Counted from the first letter of the stretch, positions 17,539-26,422 are shown. The stretch is DNA of 36,989 nucleotides from an uncultured bacterium (GCA_902776645.1 CACYQT010000035.1:1-36989); one strand, 5' to 3'. A program made the numbers and translations. The notes: generated by a model not told the origin, from the sequence alone.

Positions 17539-18903
17539 ATGATGTTAGAGACTCAGAACAATTTTGAAAAACTTCCAGTCAAACAAGCCGTTTTGAAGCA
17601 GATCATACCCGCGCTTGTCAGCCAGATGATCGTACTCGTCTACCATCTGGCGGACACGTATTTCGTCGGCTTGCTGAACGAGCCGCGACAGGTCGCCGCC
17701 GTCACCATCGTCGGCCCCGTGTTTTTGCTGCTCACCGCCATATCCAATCTGTTCGGCGTCGGCGGCGCAAGCGCCGTCTCCAGAGCGCTTGGGCGAAAAG
17801 AACCGGACACGGCTAAACAAATCTCCTCTGTAACGTTTTGGTGGGGGCTTGCCATCGGTTTACTGGCATGTTTTGCTTTTCCTCTCTGCTCAACATCCAT
17901 TCTGAAAATCGCAGGCGCGACCGATGAAACATTTTCACACGCAAGGGATTACGCGAACTGGGTCATCACGGTCGGCGGTGTCTTCACCGTCATCACGCTG
18001 TTGATGGTCAGTCTCGTCCGTTCAGAAGGCTTGGCGGGCATCGCCTCCTTCGGCGTCTCTCTGGGCGGTTTTCTCAATCTCATTCTCGATCCGTTGTTCA
18101 TCCTCCCGCGTTTTCTCAACATGGGCGCCGCCGGAGCTGGTCTTGCCACCGCCATATCCAACTTTGTATCAGCAGTTTACTTCCTGTTCATGATCTGGAA
18201 GAACCGCCGCCAAACCGCCCTCGCCTTCTCGCCGTCGTTACTGAAATTCACACGACGGCACATCGTCGAAATCCTCTCCATCGGCTTTCCTTCCGCCATT
18301 CAATACTTTCTCACCGTTGTCGCCGTCACCGCGCAGGCCTATTTCGTCTCGCGATATTCCACGGAAGCCATCGCCGCATGGGGCATTACGAAGAAACTCG
18401 ACCAACTGCCGCTGTATTTTTCCATCGGCGTCGCGCAAGGGCTTCTTCCCCTGCTCGCCTACAACCACGCGTCAGGCAACTTACGTCGACGCCACGAATC
18501 ATTCGTCTTCGGCTGTTCCATCTCCGTCGGCTTCTCCCTGCTCTGCCTGATTTGCTATGAAATCTTCGCGCCGCAGCTAGGACGGATTTTCATTGAAAAC
18601 GCGCAGACCGTCCGATACGCGGCCTCCTTCCTCCGCCGGATGGTCATCGCCATGCCCATGATGGCCGTCTCCTATCCGATGATCATCCAGTTCCAGGCCA
18701 TGGGCAAACCGCGCGAATCGCTCATCTGCTCCATTCTCCGAAAAGGCGTGCTCGATATTCCGTTCCTTTTCCTTTTCGATTGGATCAGACCGCTTTACGG
18801 TTGCATCTGGGTCCAGCCGGCCGTCGACGGCATCGCGCTCTGCGCCGTCGTTTTCTTCTATTGGCGAATCCTCCATCACGAAAAGAAGGCGCGTCTGGCC
18901 TGA
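17539..18903 (+). CDS. MATE family efflux transporter
   Basis: 454 residues, twelve predicted transmembrane helices in two related halves, the size and shape of MATE exporters that expel drugs or metabolites using Na+ or H+ gradients. Characteristic segments are QMIVLVYHLADTYFVG in helix 1, NLFGVGGASAVSRALG, a repeat-like FPSAIQYFLTVVAVTAQAYFV in the second half, and QFQAMGKPRESL. There is no clear ribosome binding site before ATG 17539, and the second Met (17542) is an alternative. Its promoter lies in the edge of the AT-rich block, but the coding sequence has host-like composition, so it belongs to the backbone. Confidence 0.93.
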   Translation: MMLETQNNFEKLPVKQAVLKQIIPALVSQMIVLVYHLADTYFVGLLNEPRQVAAVTIVGPVFLLLTAISNLFGVGGASAVSRALGRKEPDTAKQISSVTFWWGLAIGLLACFAFPLCSTSILKIAGATDETFSHARDYANWVITVGGVFTVITLLMVSLVRSEGLAGIASFGVSLGGFLNLILDPLFILPRFLNMGAAGAGLATAISNFVSAVYFLFMIWKNRRQTALAFSPSLLKFTRRHIVEILSIGFPSAIQYFLTVVAVTAQAYFVSRYSTEAIAAWGITKKLDQLPLYFSIGVAQGLLPLLAYNHASGNLRRRHESFVFGCSISVGFSLLCLICYEIFAPQLGRIFIENAQTVRYAASFLRRMVIAMPMMAVSYPMIIQFQAMGKPRESLICSILRKGVLDIPFLFLFDWIRPLYGCIWVQPAVDGIALCAVVFFYWRILHHEKKARLA

Positions 18904-18941
18904 AAATCCATCAATGACTTTTCCATTTTCGCGTGACTTCT

Positions 18942-18969
18942 TTGCCATTCTCCTTTTCACCATTATAAT
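18942..18969 (+). promoter_or_regulatory. Sigma70-type promoter for the oxidoreductase gene
   Basis: TTGCCA (18942-18947) and a perfect TATAAT (18964-18969) have a 16-base spacer. The start codon is 53 bases downstream, with AAGGAG at 19011-19016. Confidence 0.65.
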
Positions 18970-19021
18970 ATGGTAGAGTTTTTTCATAAATCATATTTAA
19001 CACCTCTCCCAAGGAGCTCCC

Positions 19022-20086
19022 ATGACTCAACTGAGAATCGGCATCATCGGACAAGGCCGCAGCGGACGCAACATCCATGCGGAATACCTCAAGACCGTCC
19101 CTGAAAAATTCAAAATCGTCGCTGTCAGCGACTACTTGGCGGACCGTTGCCAGCGTGCTCGCGACGAATACGGATGCGAAGCCTACCAGGACTACCGCGA
19201 AATGATCAACAACAAGGATCTGAAGTTGGATCTTGTTGTGAACTCGACTTTTAGCGATCTGCACGCCCCCATCTCGAAGGAGATCATGGAGGCCGGCCTG
19301 AACGTCCTTTCCGAAAAACCCTTCGCGCAGACCGCCGATCAAGTCAAAGAACTCATCGGCGTCTCGAAACGCACGGGCCGCCTGCTGGCCGTCTTCCAAC
19401 AGTCCCGTTTCGCCCCCTACTATCGCCAGATCCAGAAGGTCATCCTTTCCGGCGTGCTCGGCGACATCAAACTCGTCAAAGTCGCGTTCAACGGCTTCGC
19501 CCGCCGCTATGACTGGCAGACGCTCCAATGCCACAACGCAGGCGGCCTCTACAATACAGGACCACATCCGCTCGACCAAGTCCTCGGCTTCATCGGCCGT
19601 GATATCATGCCGAACGTCTGGTGCAAGATGGACACCGTCTGCACGCTCGGCGACGCGGAGGATTTCTGCAAGCTGATCCTCTCCTATCCGGGCCGCCCCA
19701 CCATCGATCTCGAAGTCTGCTCCAACACGAACTTCTCCCCCTATACCTATTTGATCTACGGCACCTACGGCAGCCTCATTGGCAGCATGACGCATATTGA
19801 CTGGAAGTACTACATCCCCGCCGAAGCCCCCGCCATCAAGCTGGAAAAAGACCCGCTGCCCGGCCCGTCCTACTGCTCCGACAAGCTTGTCTTCCATGAA
19901 GACCATTGGGATGTTCCGCCAGAGGACAAAGACCTCTTCAACTCCATGGCCGCGCGGTTCTACAACAACCTGTACGACGCCCTCACCACCGGCGCCGCCC
20001 TCGCGATTCCGCCGGAACAGGTCCTCCAGCAGATCGCCGTCATCGAAGAGTGCCACAAGCAGAACCCGTTGCCGAAGAAGTACTAA
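19022..20086 (+). CDS. Gfo/Idh/MocA family NAD(P)-dependent oxidoreductase
   Basis: 354 residues. The N-terminal Rossmann domain has IGIIGQGRSGRNIHAEYL (6-23), then LDLVVNSTFSDLHAPIS and NVLSEKPFAQT, where the EKP motif with its Lys is diagnostic of the family. The C-terminal domain carries GGLYNTGPHPLDQVLGFIG, corresponding to the usual D/N-x-G-x-H-xx-D catalytic area. Members oxidise or reduce sugars, inositols or related polyols, and the substrate is not predictable. There is no Tat signal, so it is cytoplasmic. AAGGAG sits five bases before ATG 19022, a promoter lies upstream and a strong terminator downstream, so it is probably monocistronic. Confidence 0.92.
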   Translation: MTQLRIGIIGQGRSGRNIHAEYLKTVPEKFKIVAVSDYLADRCQRARDEYGCEAYQDYREMINNKDLKLDLVVNSTFSDLHAPISKEIMEAGLNVLSEKPFAQTADQVKELIGVSKRTGRLLAVFQQSRFAPYYRQIQKVILSGVLGDIKLVKVAFNGFARRYDWQTLQCHNAGGLYNTGPHPLDQVLGFIGRDIMPNVWCKMDTVCTLGDAEDFCKLILSYPGRPTIDLEVCSNTNFSPYTYLIYGTYGSLIGSMTHIDWKYYIPAEAPAIKLEKDPLPGPSYCSDKLVFHEDHWDVPPEDKDLFNSMAARFYNNLYDALTTGAALAIPPEQVLQQIAVIEECHKQNPLPKKY

Positions 20087-20119
20087 GAAACATAACTCGC
20101 CTTGAATAGACGTCATATG

Positions 20120-20158
20120 AAAAGGGCTGTTGCAAACGGTTTTGCAACAGCCCTTTTT
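20120..20158 (+). terminator. Intrinsic terminator after the oxidoreductase gene
   Basis: AAAGGGCTGTTGCAAA (20121-20136) pairs with TTTGCAACAGCCCTTT around CGGT, followed by extra T residues to 20158. The A-run on the other side makes it potentially bidirectional, serving also the convergent SDR gene. Confidence 0.92.
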
Positions 20159-20172
20159 GGCTGAATCACATC

Positions 20173-20204
20173 TAGAATTCTAGGATTCTAGGATTCTAGG
20201 ATTC
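20173..20204. repeat. 8-bp tandem array TAGAATTC + (TAGGATTC)x3
   Basis: TAGAATTC at 20173-20180 is followed by TAGGATTC at 20181, 20189 and 20197. It lies between the terminator and the SDR stop codon (complement of 20210-20212), a few bases beyond the gene end. Confidence 0.95.
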
Positions 20205-20209
20205 TGTCA

Positions 20210-20980
20210 TCATAATTGCGGAATCGTCATGCCGCCGTCGATCATGAGCACCTGGCCGGTCGTGTAGGCCAGATCGCCACGCCACAGCATGGCGACCGCC
20301 TTGCCGATATCCTCCGGATAGCCCCAACGCGGAATCAGGCAGAGACCTTCGGAAATCAATTTGTCGTATTTCGCCGTCACGACGCTCGTCATGTCCGTCT
20401 TGATGACGCCCGGGCGGACTTCATAGACGTTGATGCCGAACTCCGCCAGACGCGCCGCCCACAGTTGCGTTGCCATGCTGACGCCCGCCTTCGAGATGCA
20501 GTATTCGCCGCGGCTCGTAGAAACAACCGTCGCGGAAATCGACGACACATTCACGATACCGCCGCGGAACGACGGATTCGCCTTCTTCTGCGCGGCCATC
20601 CGTTTCGCGACGGCCTGCGTCATGAAATACGGCCCCTGCAGATTCGTCTTCAGAACCGTCTCGAAACTCTCCTCCGTCGCTTCCAGAATATCCGCGCGGA
20701 CTTTCGGCGCGATTCCCGCGTTGTTCACAAGGAAATTGATCGGCCCGAGCTCCGCCTCGATTTTGTTCAAAGCAGCTTCACGATCCGCCGCGCAGGTGAT
20801 GCTCCCCTGGCAGTAGCATGTCCTCACGCCGAAAGCGGCGATTTCAGCCATCGCATCCGCCACGGCATCCGCGCCGCGCGTTCCGAAAACGGCGATGTCC
20901 ACGCCTTCCTTCGCCAACGCCTTGCTCACGCCGAAACCGATGCCACGAGCACCGCCAGTCACCAATGCTATTTCACTCAT
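20210..20980 (-). CDS. Short-chain dehydrogenase/reductase (SDR)
   Basis: 256 residues, a classical SDR. Visible are the cofactor loop TGGARGIGFG (8-17), NNAG, the catalytic Ser in NVSSISA, and YCISK with the Tyr/Lys pair, then RPGVIKTDM and the C-terminal GQVLMIDGGM typical of 3-oxoacyl-ACP reductase-like and polyol dehydrogenases. No Asp marks NAD preference (the region after strand 2 reads AVFGTRG), so cofactor choice is open. GGAAA-type sequence precedes ATG 20980. The substrate is unknown. It may act on a sugar derivative together with the adjacent oxidoreductase, although the genes converge and do not share a transcript. Confidence 0.92.
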   Translation of the reverse strand: MSEIALVTGGARGIGFGVSKALAKEGVDIAVFGTRGADAVADAMAEIAAFGVRTCYCQGSITCAADREAALNKIEAELGPINFLVNNAGIAPKVRADILEATEESFETVLKTNLQGPYFMTQAVAKRMAAQKKANPSFRGGIVNVSSISATVVSTSRGEYCISKAGVSMATQLWAARLAEFGINVYEVRPGVIKTDMTSVVTAKYDKLISEGLCLIPRWGYPEDIGKAVAMLWRGDLAYTTGQVLMIDGGMTIPQL

Positions 20981-21007
20981 ACCCTTTCGTTTCCTTTTGC
21001 TTATGAA

Positions 21008-21682
21008 TCACTTGTCGGCTGCGTTTTCCTTCGGGGCTTCCGGCGGCGGAGGCGGCGGCGGCATGCCGCCTTCCGGCTTGTCTCCGCCTTCCTCTGGACG
21101 CTGCGGCTTCCAGAAGCCTCTCATGAACATCTCAAGACGACGCTTGTTGATCTCCTCCTTGTTCGCCTCCATGTCTTTCAGCTTCTTCTCAAGCGTCTCC
21201 AGACGGTCTTTCGCCTCCTGCACCATCGCTTCGAAGCTCTTCTCGACCATCTCTTCCAGCTCTTTTCGGATCGCCTGCCGCTCTTCTTCCGTGCGGGCGA
21301 TCTTGTACTGGCGGCCGAGCTCCCAGCACTGCTGGTCCAGCTTCATCGTCTGGTTCGGAACGCGGATCTGCTGCGGGAACAACTTCCGTAGTTCGCGGAA
21401 ATACTCCTCGCGGTTCGTCCGTTTCAGCTTCTCCAGACGCGCGATTTCCTCAGGTTTCTCCTTCTGAAGGCGTTCCCATACCCTGCGGAACTCCTCGCCG
21501 CGATGATGTTTCATCTGCCCCATGCCGCCGTTCGGGCCGCCGGGCCCCATGCCAGGCTTCATGCCGTTCATGTGCGGCGGCGGCATTCCGCCGCCGGGCT
21601 CGTTCGGCTGCCCGAAGGCGATGGCGCATCCCAAAACCAGCATCGACGCCCAGCCAACTTTAAGATATCGTGTGAATCGCAT
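21008..21682 (-). CDS. Exported Pro/Gly/Met-rich helical protein of the sigma-factor operon
   Basis: I choose ATG 21682 (224 residues), with GGAG nine bases upstream, over the in-frame ATG 21721, whose AGGA is too close. A signal peptide (VGWASMLVLGCAIAFG) is followed by a flexible Gly/Pro/Met/His segment (GGGMPPPHMNGMKPGMGPGG), then a long charged helical region with LTxxQ/Spy-like flavour (residues about 60-185, many E/K/R heptads, QEAKDRLETLEKKLKDME), and a tail with a run of seven prolines. It could be a periplasmic stress chaperone or metal-binding protein controlled by the upstream ECF sigma factor, by analogy with CpxP/Spy. That is inference, because no LTxxQ box is certain. Confidence 0.72.
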   Translation of the reverse strand: MRFTRYLKVGWASMLVLGCAIAFGQPNEPGGGMPPPHMNGMKPGMGPGGPNGGMGQMKHHRGEEFRRVWERLQKEKPEEIARLEKLKRTNREEYFRELRKLFPQQIRVPNQTMKLDQQCWELGRQYKIARTEEERQAIRKELEEMVEKSFEAMVQEAKDRLETLEKKLKDMEANKEEINKRRLEMFMRGFWKPQRPEEGGDKPEGGMPPPPPPPEAPKENAADK

Positions 21683-21731
21683 GTTCATCATCTCCATTCT
21701 TCTATTAATATAGCCAGCCATTCCTACTTGA

Positions 21732-22289
21732 CTAATTCAACACGGATTGATACATCATCAGTTCAAGGGAGAACATCCCGTCCGCCAGATCACTGAACTC
21801 ATCGGAACTAAGTTTCTTCTCCTCCAAAGTCTCCCCCGTATCCGCGATGCCCGAGCCCGCCGCGGCATCCGAATAATCCATCACGAACTCCACGTCGCCC
21901 ATGTCCTGGTCCGCGGCCATCCAGATGCCGACCAGCGGGTCGAGCCCCGTCTCCTGAACATCCGCGACGACCGTCTCGTCTGGCGTCGTCGGCGCATCGT
22001 TCCAGAAGTTCCGATGGCCGATCCACACCGACAGCATGAGAACAACCGCCGCGGCCGCCGCATACACGATATGGATCCATGCCGGCCGCCGCTTCGCGCG
22101 CATCCGCATCTCCGCCTTCACCTGCGTCAACACCGCCTTGTCCAAAGCCGCGGACGGCATGGGACGCATGACGCCTTCCATCAGCTTCGACAACGAACGG
22201 CACGACGCGCATTCAGACAAATGCCTGCGCACCTCTTCCGTCATCTCGCCGCCTTCCACCAGTATGTCTTCAACTTCCTTGCAATTCAT
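21732..22289 (-). CDS. Zinc-finger anti-sigma factor (zf-HC2 type)
   Basis: Start ATG 22289 is chosen because AGGAGA lies nine bases upstream; an upstream TTG at 22364 would overlap the sigma gene. The 185-residue protein opens with MNCKEVEDIL and HLSECASCR, the Cys...His-x3-Cys-x2-Cys anti-sigma zinc-binding domain. One transmembrane helix follows (IVYAAAAAVVLMLSVWIG, about residues 72-89), and an acidic external domain of about 95 residues comes next. It should hold the ECF sigma factor encoded just upstream at the membrane until an external signal releases it. The external domain is not recognised. Confidence 0.85.
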   Translation of the reverse strand: MNCKEVEDILVEGGEMTEEVRRHLSECASCRSLSKLMEGVMRPMPSAALDKAVLTQVKAEMRMRAKRRPAWIHIVYAAAAAVVLMLSVWIGHRNFWNDAPTTPDETVVADVQETGLDPLVGIWMAADQDMGDVEFVMDYSDAAAGSGIADTGETLEEKKLSSDEFSDLADGMFSLELMMYQSVLN

Positions 22290-22360
22290 CTTGTCTTCTC
22301 CTGTGTCTTCAACCCCTGCCTCTTTCTCGCTCCAATATGACTTTTGACAATTTATTTGAT

Positions 22361-22915
22361 TCAATTGATGAAATCCCTAAGCTTGCTTCGCAGATTGTTC
22401 ACCGCATAGTGCATGCGGCAAAGCGCCGTGTTCAGATTCGTCTTCTGTTTTTCCGCTATATCCTTGAAGCTCATCCCCTTGCGTCTTAGCTCCACCACCT
22501 CGCGCTGTTCATCGGACAACTCTTCTATCGCCTTCTCCAACGCGTTGTCGAACGCCTCCTGGTCCACCGTCTCCTCCGTGCTCGTGTCATTCGTGAAATC
22601 CGCCGTCTCCGTCAGCTCGACCGTCGGCATGCGGCGATTCCTCCTGTAATGATCCATCACCGCGTTGTGGGCGATTCTGCAAAGCCACGCCAGCAGTTTC
22701 TGCTGATCCGAATACTTGTCCCAGTTGCGGTTCGCCTTGATCCAGACCTGCTGGAAGATGTCGTCCACCATGGACGGCTCGCCTTGCAGCAGCTTGTGCA
22801 GATAGGAAAAGAGCGGGAGCCTGTAACGCGCGTACAATTGCTCGAACGCCCGCTCGTCACCCAAGCGGCATCGCTCTACCAATTGCATGTCATTGCTGTT
22901 CTCTGGCTCTGTCAT
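22361..22915 (-). CDS. ECF-type RNA polymerase sigma factor
   Basis: 184 residues from ATG 22915 (a GTG lies one codon upstream). Region 2 is clear: DERAFEQLYARYRLPLFSYLHKLL, DDIFQQVWIKANRNWDKY and LLAWLCRIAHNAVMDHYRR, the -10 and core-binding helices. Region 4 has LSDEQREVVELRRKGMSFKDIAEKQKTNLNTALCRMHYAVNNLR, the -35-binding helix-turn-helix. A 40-residue acidic linker joins them. The anti-sigma gene follows after 71 bases and the exported Pro/Met-rich protein comes last, giving a standard signal-responsive cassette. An inverted repeat 30 bases upstream may be an autoregulatory site. Confidence 0.94.
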   Translation of the reverse strand: MTEPENSNDMQLVERCRLGDERAFEQLYARYRLPLFSYLHKLLQGEPSMVDDIFQQVWIKANRNWDKYSDQQKLLAWLCRIAHNAVMDHYRRNRRMPTVELTETADFTNDTSTEETVDQEAFDNALEKAIEELSDEQREVVELRRKGMSFKDIAEKQKTNLNTALCRMHYAVNNLRSKLRDFIN

Positions 22916-22944
22916 CACATATACCTAATCTCTTGTCCTTTCAC

Positions 22945-22979
22945 TGCATAATAAACGCCTTTCCACATCGTTTATTGCA
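22945..22979 (-). promoter_or_regulatory. Inverted repeat upstream of the ECF sigma operon
   Basis: AATAAACG (22950-22957) is the perfect complement of CGTTTATT (22969-22976). TGCA on both outer sides extends the arms, with two extra bases on the left arm. The loop is 11 bases. The centre is about 47 bases upstream of the sigma start, where a promoter or 5' leader is expected. Read on the minus strand, the left arm contains TATTAT, a possible -10. It may be an operator or a leader hairpin. Confidence 0.45.
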
Positions 22980-23203
22980 TGAAAGATTTACTTTTTTGAA
23001 TATTTTTTCTTTTTCATGGCATCGACACGCCGCAACTGGAAATGCCCGAAACAGCATCCATATTATATGTTAAAGTCATCATCAAAAGTCATAATCACAA
23101 AAGGCCAACGGCGGATGCGTCCAAGCCAGACGCATTCTGCTTTCACACCGCCTCGGCAGGAATGGAACAACCGCCTCCAAACCATAACCATACGGAATTC
23201 ACC

Positions 23204-24982
23204 ATGATCGTCAAAAAAACACATTTCCTGATCGCCGTCACGGCAATCCTTCTCGCCCTGTCCGCCGCCGCCCAGACGGACGCCGCCGCGTTTCTCGGCC
23301 AGTCGCCGAAATCGGACACATTCTACAATCTTGTCGCCAAACTCTATGCGGAGAACAATGTCGGAGAAGCCCTCCAGCCGCTGGTCACGATCATCTCCAG
23401 TTATTTTGACGACAATAAAAACGCCGCGCTCCCCGTGGAGAAAATCAGACGCCTCCAACCGCCGTGCGATGCCGTCTACGCGCTCTCCCTCCTTCAAGGC
23501 CAGCCACTTTCCAAAGCCCCTTCCCAGAAGTTCGCCAAATGGCTGTGGGGCAATCCGCAACGCTCCGCCCTCTTCATGGAATACTTCGCGCCTGGCAGGG
23601 ACAATCTGCCGAATGTCATCGATATACTGGAGACGCTATACAATCATGATCAGGCATCACGAGACGAATTCTTCCCGCTCATGCTCGCCATCGCCCTTGT
23701 ATGGGATTCGCCACGCCCCCCCATGCATGGCCAGATCGGCGAAAACAACATCCCGTCAAACAATCCGGACATCAAGAACCGCTATGACTTTTTCCAACAT
23801 CTCTACGGCTCCCACCGCAGCGCCATCCCCTTCAGCCGCCTGACCGTCTCCGCCCTCTGCTTCGTCGTCGACGCGCCGATTCCCGTCGAAGAACTCCAAT
23901 GGGCGGCGAAGAACATCAAAGGCGGCAAATACGAGAAGATTTTCCAATCCATCAAATACGACCACAAGCGGCTGGAAAACGGCCAGTTCAGCTGGCCCAA
24001 CGGCCCCTACACGCTGCAGAGCATCCAGAAGAACGGCGGCATCTGCGTCGACCAGGCCGCCTACACCGCCATCGCCGCCAAATCGCGCGGCGTCCCGTCC
24101 ATTTTCTTCTCAGGAGCGGGAAAACGCGGCTTCCACGCATGGGCCGCCGTCATGAAGGGAAACGGGAAATGGGACATGGATGTCGGACGCTATGAAAACG
24201 ACGAATACACGGCCGGCAACGCCGTCCATCCGCAGACAGGCGTCGGCTACAACGACCATCTTGTCAAGTTGCTCTGCGACAAGCTCCAGAAAGAGAACGA
24301 ATCCATCCAGTCCAATGCCTATACACGGATCGCCCAGACGCTTGCGGGGCTGCAGTTCAAGAAGGCCGCCGTCACCGCCGTCAGGCAGGCCATCGTCGCC
24401 AACCAGACCAATCTGACGGCATGGGACGTCTATGAGAATCTTGTAAAAGACGACCACAAAAAGCTCATGGAATGCTATGAAAACCAAGCAAGGGCCTTCG
24501 TGAATTATCCGGACGTCGTGCTCATCGTCCGCCAGCAGCAGGCGGACGCACTCCGCCAGAAAGGCGACGACGCCCTCGCGGAAAAGGTTCTCGAACGCGC
24601 CAAACGCGCCCTTCGTGACAGAGACGATTTGGAGAAAAAAGCCTTCAAATCCAATCTTTCCGTCAATCTTGATGATGAAAACGCCGATCCCGTCGCCGCC
24701 CGTCTCAAATACGAATCCTTCCTCAAATCGAAACGGAAGGACGGCGTGAAAATCCTCACGGAGCTGCAGGCCTATCTCGACTTCACGAAAAAGACCGGCC
24801 AGACGCAGGAGGCCGTCCGCTTCCTCAACACCTTCGTCCGTTCTCTTGACCGCGGCAGCGGAAAGCAGATCGACGCCGACCCGCAGTTCGCTGATTGGGA
24901 CAAGAAGATCATGATTCAGGCCCATTTGAACAACAACGACGAAAAATCGGCGGAGAAAATCCGTAAGAAAATGGGAAAATGA
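23204..24982 (+). CDS. Secreted transglutaminase-like protein with helical repeat C-terminus
   Basis: ATG 23204 gives 592 residues with a signal peptide (FLIAVTAILLALSAAAQTDA). Residues about 270-330 form a transglutaminase/protease-like core: NGGICVDQAAYTAIAAKSRGV with Cys281, GFHAWAAV with His311, and KWDMDVGRY with Asp324 or Asp326, the expected Cys-His-Asp triad. The region before (residues 30-260) and after (350-590) is mostly helical and TPR-like. The protein is probably periplasmic and could cleave or crosslink peptides. It diverges from the sigma operon and may be under its control, which is untested. GGAA lies before the start; in-frame codons back to 23042 lack a ribosome binding site. 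Confidence 0.8.
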   Translation: MIVKKTHFLIAVTAILLALSAAAQTDAAAFLGQSPKSDTFYNLVAKLYAENNVGEALQPLVTIISSYFDDNKNAALPVEKIRRLQPPCDAVYALSLLQGQPLSKAPSQKFAKWLWGNPQRSALFMEYFAPGRDNLPNVIDILETLYNHDQASRDEFFPLMLAIALVWDSPRPPMHGQIGENNIPSNNPDIKNRYDFFQHLYGSHRSAIPFSRLTVSALCFVVDAPIPVEELQWAAKNIKGGKYEKIFQSIKYDHKRLENGQFSWPNGPYTLQSIQKNGGICVDQAAYTAIAAKSRGVPSIFFSGAGKRGFHAWAAVMKGNGKWDMDVGRYENDEYTAGNAVHPQTGVGYNDHLVKLLCDKLQKENESIQSNAYTRIAQTLAGLQFKKAAVTAVRQAIVANQTNLTAWDVYENLVKDDHKKLMECYENQARAFVNYPDVVLIVRQQQADALRQKGDDALAEKVLERAKRALRDRDDLEKKAFKSNLSVNLDDENADPVAARLKYESFLKSKRKDGVKILTELQAYLDFTKKTGQTQEAVRFLNTFVRSLDRGSGKQIDADPQFADWDKKIMIQAHLNNNDEKSAEKIRKKMGK

Positions 24983-24995
24983 CATGGATTTTCTT

Positions 24996-25036
24996 GCCGT
25001 CAGGCGCCTCTCCATATAAATTTATGTTTTGACGGC
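24996..25036 (+). promoter_or_regulatory. Hairpin in the leader of homoserine dehydrogenase
   Basis: GCCGTCA (24996-25002) pairs with TGACGGC (25030-25036). Between them is the palindrome ATAAATTTAT (25016-25025). It lies about 70 bases upstream of the hom start. It lacks a T-run and does not match a riboswitch that I recognise. Confidence 0.3.
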
Positions 25037-25102
25037 GAAAGCAACGGAACGGAAGTCTCGTCGCTTATTGCCTAATCCGTTTAGTTTACAGGAAAACACA
25101 AC

Positions 25103-26401
25103 ATGAAAGAACTCCACATCGGCATCATCGGCTTTGGGACCGTCGGCGCGGGCGTCGTCGAAGCCATCCAGAAAAACGCACAGCTCATCAGCCAGCGGGT
25201 TGGCTTCACGCCTGTCATCACACGTATTGCGGATCTGGACATCACGACTGATCGCGGCGTGAAAGTTCCAGACGGTGTGCTGACTACGAATGCGATGGAT
25301 GTCATTGAAGATCCGAATATACAGGTCGTCGTCGAACTCGTCGGCGGCACGACCATCGCCAAGACGTTCATTCTCAAGGCTCTTCAGCATAAGAAATCCG
25401 TCGTCACCGCCAACAAGGCGTTGCTTGCCACTTACGGACAGGAACTCTTCGCCACCGCGCAGGAAAACGGCGTCGATATTTGGTTTGAAGCGTCTGTCGG
25501 TGGCGGCATTCCTTGCCTGAAAGCCCTCCGTGAAGGTCTTGCCGCCAATCATGTCCAAGAGATTCTCGGCATCCTCAACGGCACATGCAATTACATTCTC
25601 ACACGAATGGAACAGGAAGGCGCAGACTTCAACGCCGTCCTAAAGGCCGCGCAGGAGGCTGGTTACGCAGAAGCCAATCCTGCTCTGGACGTCGATGGAT
25701 TCGATACCGCCCACAAGACCGCCATTCTCGCGTCGCTCGCCTACGGCCATTGGTTCAACGCTAAGCAAGTCGATACGCAGGGTATCTCCAGCGTGACACA
25801 GCAAGACATCCAATACGCCTCCGAACTCGGCTACCGCATCAAACTGCTGGCCATCATCAAAGAAGTCAACGGCCACATCCAACTGGGCGTCCATCCCGCC
25901 CTCGTGCCCGCCGCCTCCCTGCTCGGCAACGTCAGCGGCGTCTTCAACGCCGTCTGGATCCGCGGCGACATCGTCGGCAACACAATGTACTACGGTCGTG
26001 GCGCAGGCCGTCAGGCGACCGCCTCCGCCGTCGTCGCGGATTTGATCGACCTTGGCCTCAACATTTCCAACAACTGCCTCCGCCGTCTTCCCGCCTTCAC
26101 GCCCTACGACGGCTACGAACACGTCATGGAATCGTCGGAAGTCATTGCCAGATACTATGTAAGACTACAGGTCATGGACAAGCCCGGCGTGCTTGCCAAA
26201 GTCTCCGGCATCCTCGCCAAATACGACATCTCCATCGCCTCCGTCACACAGAAGGAGAACTCCACCAGCAGTTCCGTCGCCATGGTCATTCTGACCCACA
26301 AGGCGCAGGACGCCGCCCTCAAATCCGCCCTCGCGGAAATCGCCGTTCTGGATGAATGCTCCGAAACGCCCGTCGTCTTCCGCATCGAAGACCTCGCGTA
26401 A
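25103..26401 (+). CDS. hom: Homoserine dehydrogenase with ACT domain
   Basis: Reduces aspartate semialdehyde to homoserine, the branch to threonine and methionine. The 432-residue length is normal for the monofunctional enzyme. NAD(P) loop GIIGFGTVGAGVV (7-19), VVTANKALLA with the cofactor-contacting Lys, EASVGGGIPCLKALREGL and GILNGTCNYILTRM are diagnostic, as is AYAEANPALDVDGFDTAHK-like AEANPALDVDGFDTAHKTAIL. Residues about 350-425 are an ACT domain (YYVRLQVMDKPGVLAKVSGILAKY), suggesting feedback control by threonine. AGGA precedes ATG 25103 and an intrinsic terminator follows. No thrB or thrC is adjacent. Confidence 0.96.
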   Translation: MKELHIGIIGFGTVGAGVVEAIQKNAQLISQRVGFTPVITRIADLDITTDRGVKVPDGVLTTNAMDVIEDPNIQVVVELVGGTTIAKTFILKALQHKKSVVTANKALLATYGQELFATAQENGVDIWFEASVGGGIPCLKALREGLAANHVQEILGILNGTCNYILTRMEQEGADFNAVLKAAQEAGYAEANPALDVDGFDTAHKTAILASLAYGHWFNAKQVDTQGISSVTQQDIQYASELGYRIKLLAIIKEVNGHIQLGVHPALVPAASLLGNVSGVFNAVWIRGDIVGNTMYYGRGAGRQATASAVVADLIDLGLNISNNCLRRLPAFTPYDGYEHVMESSEVIARYYVRLQVMDKPGVLAKVSGILAKYDISIASVTQKENSTSSSVAMVILTHKAQDAALKSALAEIAVLDECSETPVVFRIEDLA

Positions 26402-26422
26402 TCCATTGTTCCCATCAGATAC

